27,374 bases of DNA from Desulfatirhabdium sp964549995. Its GTDB lineage: Bacteria > Desulfobacterota > Desulfobacteria > Desulfobacterales > Desulfatirhabdiaceae. A program made the position numbers and the translations under genes. The stretch is from NCBI GenBank assembly GCA_964549995.1, contig CAZJXF010000037.1, positions 1 through 27,374 of the forward strand, written 5' to 3'. How positions within the stretch are numbered: position 1 is the first letter of the stretch; every line of letters begins with the position of its first letter. Below the pieces are notes generated by a model. That model searched no databases. It had not been told where the DNA came from and saw only the letters and a program-made list of their open reading frames with translations. This document shows positions 23,588-27,374 of the stretch, in pieces.

Positions 23588-25573
23588 ATGGAAACCAATG
23601 ATTCAATCCCGAATCCGACATCCGGTTCTCCCAAGGTCGGTGTTTATATTTGTTATTGCGGCGGCAACATTTCGGACCATGTCGATGTCGAAAAGGTCCG
23701 CGAGCTTGCCGAACGGCTTCCGGAAGTTTCCGTTGCCCGAACCAACATGTTCATGTGCTCGGATCCTGGCCAGGAAATGATCCTCGAGGACCTTCGAAAC
23801 GGAACTTGCGACCGTGTCGTTGTCGCTTCCTGCTCTCCGAGTCTCCACGAGAGCACGTTCCGAAACACCATCGCGAGGGCCGGGAAGAATTCCTACATCT
23901 ACGATCATGCCAACATCCGGGAACAGGTGAGTTGGGTGCATCACGGCGAAGCGGCCACCCAAAAGGCGTTTCATCTCGTTGCCATGGCAAGTGCCAAGTC
24001 CCGACAGCTCGAGGAGCTCCATCCGATTCGGGTTCCAGCCAAGCGGCACGCTACGGTCGTCGGCGGGGGGGTGGCCGGACTTCGGGCAGCCATCGATTTG
24101 GCAACGAATGGCATCGAGGTCGCTCTTCTCGAGAAGACCCCGTTTCTAGGAGGCCATGTGGCCACGCTCGATCAGTTGGCGTCGAGCAACGAATCGGCCA
24201 GAACCCTTCTCGAAGAGCTGACGGCTCAGGTCCTCGCCCATCCCGGAATTCGCGTCTACGGATGCGCGCAGATTCAGTCGGTGGGCGGGTTCGTTGGAAA
24301 TTTCACTTTACAAGTCCGCATCGATCGAAATGGATGGAAGCAGGTTCTGGAAGCCTTCCCGAACCGATCATCGCTTGCGGCCGGCAGATTCGTTTCCGGC
24401 CGGGGGACGCTGATCGATATCCATCCTCCGGATATCGACGGGGTCACCCTCGAGACCGGCGCGTTCATCCTGGCCACCGGGTTTCGATCTTACAGACCGC
24501 AGCCTGGTGAATACGGGTTCGGCGATCATCCCGAAGTCGTCACCTTGAGCGAGCTTCTGTCCGCCATGCAGGAACGCCAGGGCTCGGATGGCTATTTTCG
24601 ATTCCATGGCCGGCGGATACGCAGCATGGCCATGATTCACTGCGTGGGAAGTCGTCAAATTCCAGGCGTTCATCCCGAAAACGCAGACGGCAGACTGAAC
24701 GAATATTGCTCACGTACCTGCTGTACGGCCGTTCTGGCTGCGGCCAACCGTATCCGCAAAAGTCATCCGCTGACGGTGGTTTACGATTTTTATCGGGATA
24801 TCCGAACCTATGGACGCGATCAGGAATCCCTCTACGAAGAGACGGCCGCAAACGGTGTCGTCTTTTTCCGATTCGAACCGGAAGACGGACCGAGAATCGA
24901 GGCAACCGATGCGGGCGGATCGTCGGACTCTTCGTTGAACCGCCGTTCGGGACTGAATCATGAAACGATCTGCAACGAACCCTATCCGCTGGCTGTCGTC
25001 GTCCGGGACACCCTGACATTCGGCGAGGAAATCAGCGCTCCCGTCGACCTGGTGGTTCTGGCCGTCGGTATGGAGCCGAACGATGTCCGGGACCTGGTGG
25101 AACAGTTGAAAATTCCTGTCGGCAATGACGGTTTTCTGCTTGAGGTTCATCCGAAACTTCGGCCGGTTGAGCTTCCCACCCGGGGGATGCTGCTGGCGGG
25201 GACGTGCCAGGCCCCTATGGATGTCGGAGAAGCCTGCAATGCGGCTTCTGCTGCAGCCGTCAAGGCAACCGTGCTGCTCGGCAAGGGGTATGTGGAACTC
25301 GATCCCTTTGTCGCAGAAGTCGATGTCACCCGCTGCGACGCCTGTGGCGCCTGTGTAGAAGCCTGCATCCGGGAAGGTGGGCTGGTGATGAAGGATGTGG
25401 ACATTGAAGGAAAGACGCGGAAGCAACCAGTGGTGACACCCGCCCTTTGTCTGGGCTGTGGCGCCTGCGTCGCCGTGTGTCCGCACAACGCCATCGACGT
25501 GGCTGGCTGGACCCTTCGCCAGTATGAGGCCATGGTGGATCGCATCGTGATGGAAGAGGCGGTTGCCGCCTGA
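23588..25573 (+). CDS. hdrA: HdrA-like flavoprotein, long form
   Basis: A 661-residue protein with the HdrA N-terminal domain (VGVYICYCGGNISDHVDVEKV, FMCSDPGQEMI, VVASCSPSLHESTFR, ANIREQVSWVH), the FAD motif VVGGGVAGLRAAIDLATNG (about residue 158), HdrA core motifs (IHCVGSRQ, EYCSRTCCTAVLAAANRI), and a C-terminal double ferredoxin domain (CDACGACVEAC and CLGCGACVAVCPHNAID, about 580-635). In the loop that in HdrA normally contains the FPTxDC cysteine motif it reads FLGGHVATLDQLASSNE, without Cys. So the active-site cluster loop is missing here but present in the preceding gene. GGAG precedes the ATG. It probably pairs with the short HdrA as a heterodimer, as QmoA and QmoB do. Confidence 0.92.
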   Translation: METNDSIPNPTSGSPKVGVYICYCGGNISDHVDVEKVRELAERLPEVSVARTNMFMCSDPGQEMILEDLRNGTCDRVVVASCSPSLHESTFRNTIARAGKNSYIYDHANIREQVSWVHHGEAATQKAFHLVAMASAKSRQLEELHPIRVPAKRHATVVGGGVAGLRAAIDLATNGIEVALLEKTPFLGGHVATLDQLASSNESARTLLEELTAQVLAHPGIRVYGCAQIQSVGGFVGNFTLQVRIDRNGWKQVLEAFPNRSSLAAGRFVSGRGTLIDIHPPDIDGVTLETGAFILATGFRSYRPQPGEYGFGDHPEVVTLSELLSAMQERQGSDGYFRFHGRRIRSMAMIHCVGSRQIPGVHPENADGRLNEYCSRTCCTAVLAAANRIRKSHPLTVVYDFYRDIRTYGRDQESLYEETAANGVVFFRFEPEDGPRIEATDAGGSSDSSLNRRSGLNHETICNEPYPLAVVVRDTLTFGEEISAPVDLVVLAVGMEPNDVRDLVEQLKIPVGNDGFLLEVHPKLRPVELPTRGMLLAGTCQAPMDVGEACNAASAAAVKATVLLGKGYVELDPFVAEVDVTRCDACGACVEACIREGGLVMKDVDIEGKTRKQPVVTPALCLGCGACVAVCPHNAIDVAGWTLRQYEAMVDRIVMEEAVAA

Positions 25574-25587
25574 GGAAGGAGAACGTC

Positions 25588-25929
25588 ATGAATTCGAAGA
25601 ACGACCGGAAGAGCGATGTTGGGCTGGAGCGTAAAAGCGCCCTGCAGGCGCTTCGGAGCGCCCGCAAAGCGTCGATTGCGCGAGCCACCGAAACGGTCAA
25701 ACGCCAGCGCAAAGAAATTCAAGCGATTTTGGGGGTGTTGGAAAAATCTCCGGCCACGGTTCCCGAGGTAGCAGCAGCCATTGGTCTTCCAAGCGAGGTT
25801 GTGCTCTGGTATGTGGCAGCACTGAAGAAATATGGCAAGGTGGCAGAGGCTGAAAAAGACGAGGGGTATTTTCGCTACCGATCGATCGGGACAACGTCTG
25901 AACCGGTTGCTGAAGGAGAAACGACATGA
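25588..25929 (+). CDS. Small winged-helix protein in the hdr operon
   Basis: A 113-residue basic protein. A charged N-terminal helix (about residues 1-45) is followed by a winged-helix-like fold: IQAILGVLEKSPATVPEVAAAIGLPSEVVLWYVAALKKYGKVAEAEKDEGYFRYRS. The TVPEVAAAIGLP...VVLWYVAALKKYGK segment has the helix-turn-helix pattern of MarR/ArsR-type folds. It has no cysteines. A strong GAGGAAGGAGAA lies upstream of the ATG. The stop overlaps the hdrC start in an ATGA junction, so it is made together with HdrC. It may be a local regulator or, since it is embedded between hdrA and hdrC, a structural or assembly partner of the complex; the sequence does not decide. Confidence 0.78.
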   Translation: MNSKNDRKSDVGLERKSALQALRSARKASIARATETVKRQRKEIQAILGVLEKSPATVPEVAAAIGLPSEVVLWYVAALKKYGKVAEAEKDEGYFRYRSIGTTSEPVAEGETT

Positions 25930-26228
25930 CGATGGTCGATCCGCAATTTCAGGAAGAATTGAAACGATATGGTCGGGATGCCGTGACGATGTGCTTCAAC
26001 TGCGGGACCTGCTCGGCCATCTGTCCCTTGCTGGGCGAGCATTTTCCTCGACAGATGATCCGCTATGCGCAGATCGGCGCCAAGGAACGGATTGCTGCCG
26101 CTGCAAAGGATCTGTGGCGGTGTTTGCACTGCGGCCTTTGCACCCAGAGTTGTCCCAGAGGCGCCAAACCGGGTGAATTGATTCTGAGCCTCAAGCGCTA
26201 TGTGGCTGCATCTTGGAGGAGGGCCTGA
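25926..26228 (+). CDS. hdrC: Heterodisulfide reductase subunit C-like ferredoxin
   Basis: A 100-residue HdrC-type protein that conducts electrons from HdrA to HdrB through two [4Fe-4S] clusters. Both binding motifs are complete: CFNCGTCSAICPL (about residues 23-35) and CLHCGLCTQSCPRGAKP (about 66-82), with the family helix FPRQMIRYAQIGAKERI between them. The start overlaps the stop of the preceding winged-helix gene (ATGA); a second ATG lies two codons later. The gene ends 2 nt before the hdrB start and contains the hdrB Shine-Dalgarno sequence. Confidence 0.93.
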   Translation: MTMVDPQFQEELKRYGRDAVTMCFNCGTCSAICPLLGEHFPRQMIRYAQIGAKERIAAAAKDLWRCLHCGLCTQSCPRGAKPGELILSLKRYVAASWRRA

Positions 26229-26230
26229 TC

Positions 26231-27193
26231 ATGTACCATCCTCGCTATTTGATCGATGTTCTATCCGAAAACGTTCGGATGACCCGAAATCCCTTCGGCA
26301 TTCCCAAAGCCCTTGTCAACCGGTGGCACATCAAGCTGGGGCTGCCGACATCCGCCCCAGCCATGTTGGTCACGGGGATGATGTATCAGTTCATGCCGTA
26401 TATCGAAACCTCTACCCGATACATCGCCCGCTTCGAGGATACGCCCTGGGAGGATGCCATGCGTTATGCCCGCTGGTTTCCCGGAACCGTATCGGGTATG
26501 GGGCTTTGGTCGATGACGCCGCGACGGGAGGCTCGGGATGCCGACCTGCCGCTCCAACGGATTGCCAGAATTCTGCAGCGCTGTGGCGTGGATTTCGGCT
26601 ACGATCCGGAAATCGACGAATACAGCGGTGTGCTCCTCTACGACCTGGGCGCCCAGGATGCCTTTCTGGCTCATGCACGTTTCGTTGCAGAAAAGCTTCG
26701 ATCTGCCGGGGTACGTCGTATCATCACGGTCGATCCGCATACGACATACACCCTGAAGGTGCTATATCCGAAATACCTGGGCATCGGTTTTGAAGTCGCA
26801 CCGTGGTTCGAAGCGATCGACCCTGCTTCTGTTTCCCTCGTTATGGCGCAGCCTTCAGAAGGAACAACCCTTCCAGCGGTGACGATCCATGACCCCTGTT
26901 TCTATGGAAGATACCTCGAAATGGCTGATGCCCCCCGCCGGTTGCTCGGGAGGATCGGGATCGAGTGCGCCGATGTGCGCAATTGCAAGACCTTCACCTC
27001 CTGTTGCGGCGGACCTGCGGAGTCTCTTTCTCCGAAGTTGTCCGGAGAAATCGTCTCCAGAAGGGTGGCCGAGCTGCAGGCTATCGGAAAGCCGATCGTG
27101 GCCATGTGCCCCATTTGTATGGGTCAGCTCCGAAAGGCGGGGGCGGAGGTGAAGGATTTGTCCGAGGTGGTGGCCAGTCGGATTCGGGTGTGA
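26231..27193 (+). CDS. hdrB: Heterodisulfide reductase subunit B-like protein with one degenerate CCG domain
   Basis: A 320-residue HdrB/CCG-family protein. The C-terminal CCG set is complete: DPCF, then CCGGPAES 34 residues later, then MCPICMGQL about 33 residues after that; this is the C-x34-CC-x33-CxxC pattern that binds a non-cubane [4Fe-4S] cluster. The first CCG repeat is still recognisable by fold (FVAEKLRSAGVRRIITVDPHTTYTLKVLYPKYLG) but its cysteines are gone; TVDPHTTY stands where CPHC-like text is expected, and the N-terminal half has a single Cys. True HdrB needs two such clusters to cleave CoM-S-S-CoB. ATG 26231 follows GGAGGAGG; a TTG at 26213 is less likely. It is the last gene of the operon. 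Confidence 0.88.
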   Translation: MYHPRYLIDVLSENVRMTRNPFGIPKALVNRWHIKLGLPTSAPAMLVTGMMYQFMPYIETSTRYIARFEDTPWEDAMRYARWFPGTVSGMGLWSMTPRREARDADLPLQRIARILQRCGVDFGYDPEIDEYSGVLLYDLGAQDAFLAHARFVAEKLRSAGVRRIITVDPHTTYTLKVLYPKYLGIGFEVAPWFEAIDPASVSLVMAQPSEGTTLPAVTIHDPCFYGRYLEMADAPRRLLGRIGIECADVRNCKTFTSCCGGPAESLSPKLSGEIVSRRVAELQAIGKPIVAMCPICMGQLRKAGAEVKDLSEVVASRIRV

Positions 27194-27292
27194 AACGATG
27201 AGATGCGTAGTGCGGAAGTGCGTGATTCCTTTTGTCTCGGTTTATCGCGCGAATGTTGAAAATCAGAAGTCGGAATAAAAGGGGACAGATCG

Positions 27293-27374
27293 TTTTGCGA
27301 GTCCATCAAACGTGATAGCCTCGCAAAAAGTCCACAAGTCTCATCCAAGTCGCATGGGAGGAGACACGCCTTTT
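27293..27374 (+). repeat. Palindromic repeat: half end plus copy 4 (runs off the window)
   Basis: TTTTGCGAGTCCATC (27293-27307) matches a right end of the element family. After six bases (AAACGT) a left end follows, GATAGCCTCGCAAAAAGTC (27314-27332), with interior GCATGGGAGGAGACACGCC like copy 3. The second end lies beyond the window. The sequence between hdrB and this point (27194-27292) holds no gene; it contains AATAAAAGGGGACAG at 27274-27288. Confidence 0.7.

Noticed and set aside
1..27374. CRISPR array, tRNA, rRNA or prophage
   Set aside because: No regularly spaced direct repeats with unique spacers, no tRNA-like cloverleaf or rRNA motifs, and no phage genes were found by reading.

Overview
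The window reads as chromosomal DNA of an anaerobic Desulfobacterota, most likely a sulfate reducer of the Desulfobacteraceae/Desulfosarcinaceae type. The pointers are a heterodisulfide-reductase-like (Hdr) gene set with TusA and MvhD relatives, a very large acyl-CoA dehydratase activase, sigma-54 control, a fairly high G+C content, and a family of short palindromic repeats inserted between genes. No rRNA, tRNA, CRISPR or phage genes were seen.

Left part (1-10909). A nitrogen-signalling pair, glnD and the start of glnB, lies on the minus strand with overlapping stop and start codons. A good sigma-70 promoter then drives a membrane CHASE2-TPR-Ser/Thr kinase on the plus strand. Next comes a compound palindromic repeat fused to nine copies of a 7-bp repeat, followed by a set reading rightward: a ~1040-residue membrane protein with a PHP-like fold signature, a short NfeD protein, and a stomatin/slipin. 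The last two are separated by a second copy of the palindromic element flanked by a 6-bp duplication.

Middle part (10887-20704, all minus strand). Reading leftward from 20704: a PAS-sigma54-Fis regulator, then a three-gene ABC importer (binding protein, ATPase, fused double permease), then a ~1460-residue BadF/HgdC-type activase with its own candidate promoter and operator. The activase converges on the slipin gene and overlaps its 3' end by 23 bp.

Right part (20705-27193, plus strand). A textbook -24/-12 promoter with an upstream dyad drives, divergently from the sigma-54 regulator, a seven-gene operon: tandem TusA (first copy lacking its catalytic Cys), MvhD-like protein, short HdrA, long HdrA, winged-helix protein, HdrC, and an HdrB in which only one of the two CCG cysteine sets survives. 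The two HdrA proteins carry complementary features: the short one has the Cys loop and two ferredoxin motifs, the long one has the N-terminal domain and C-terminal ferredoxin. The set looks like a dedicated electron-transfer/sulfur-carrier complex related to HdrABC-MvhD and Qmo but with altered redox centres. It is the most interesting system in the window. A possible attenuator with mutually exclusive hairpins sits between mvhD and the first hdrA.

The window ends inside a fourth copy of the palindromic element.
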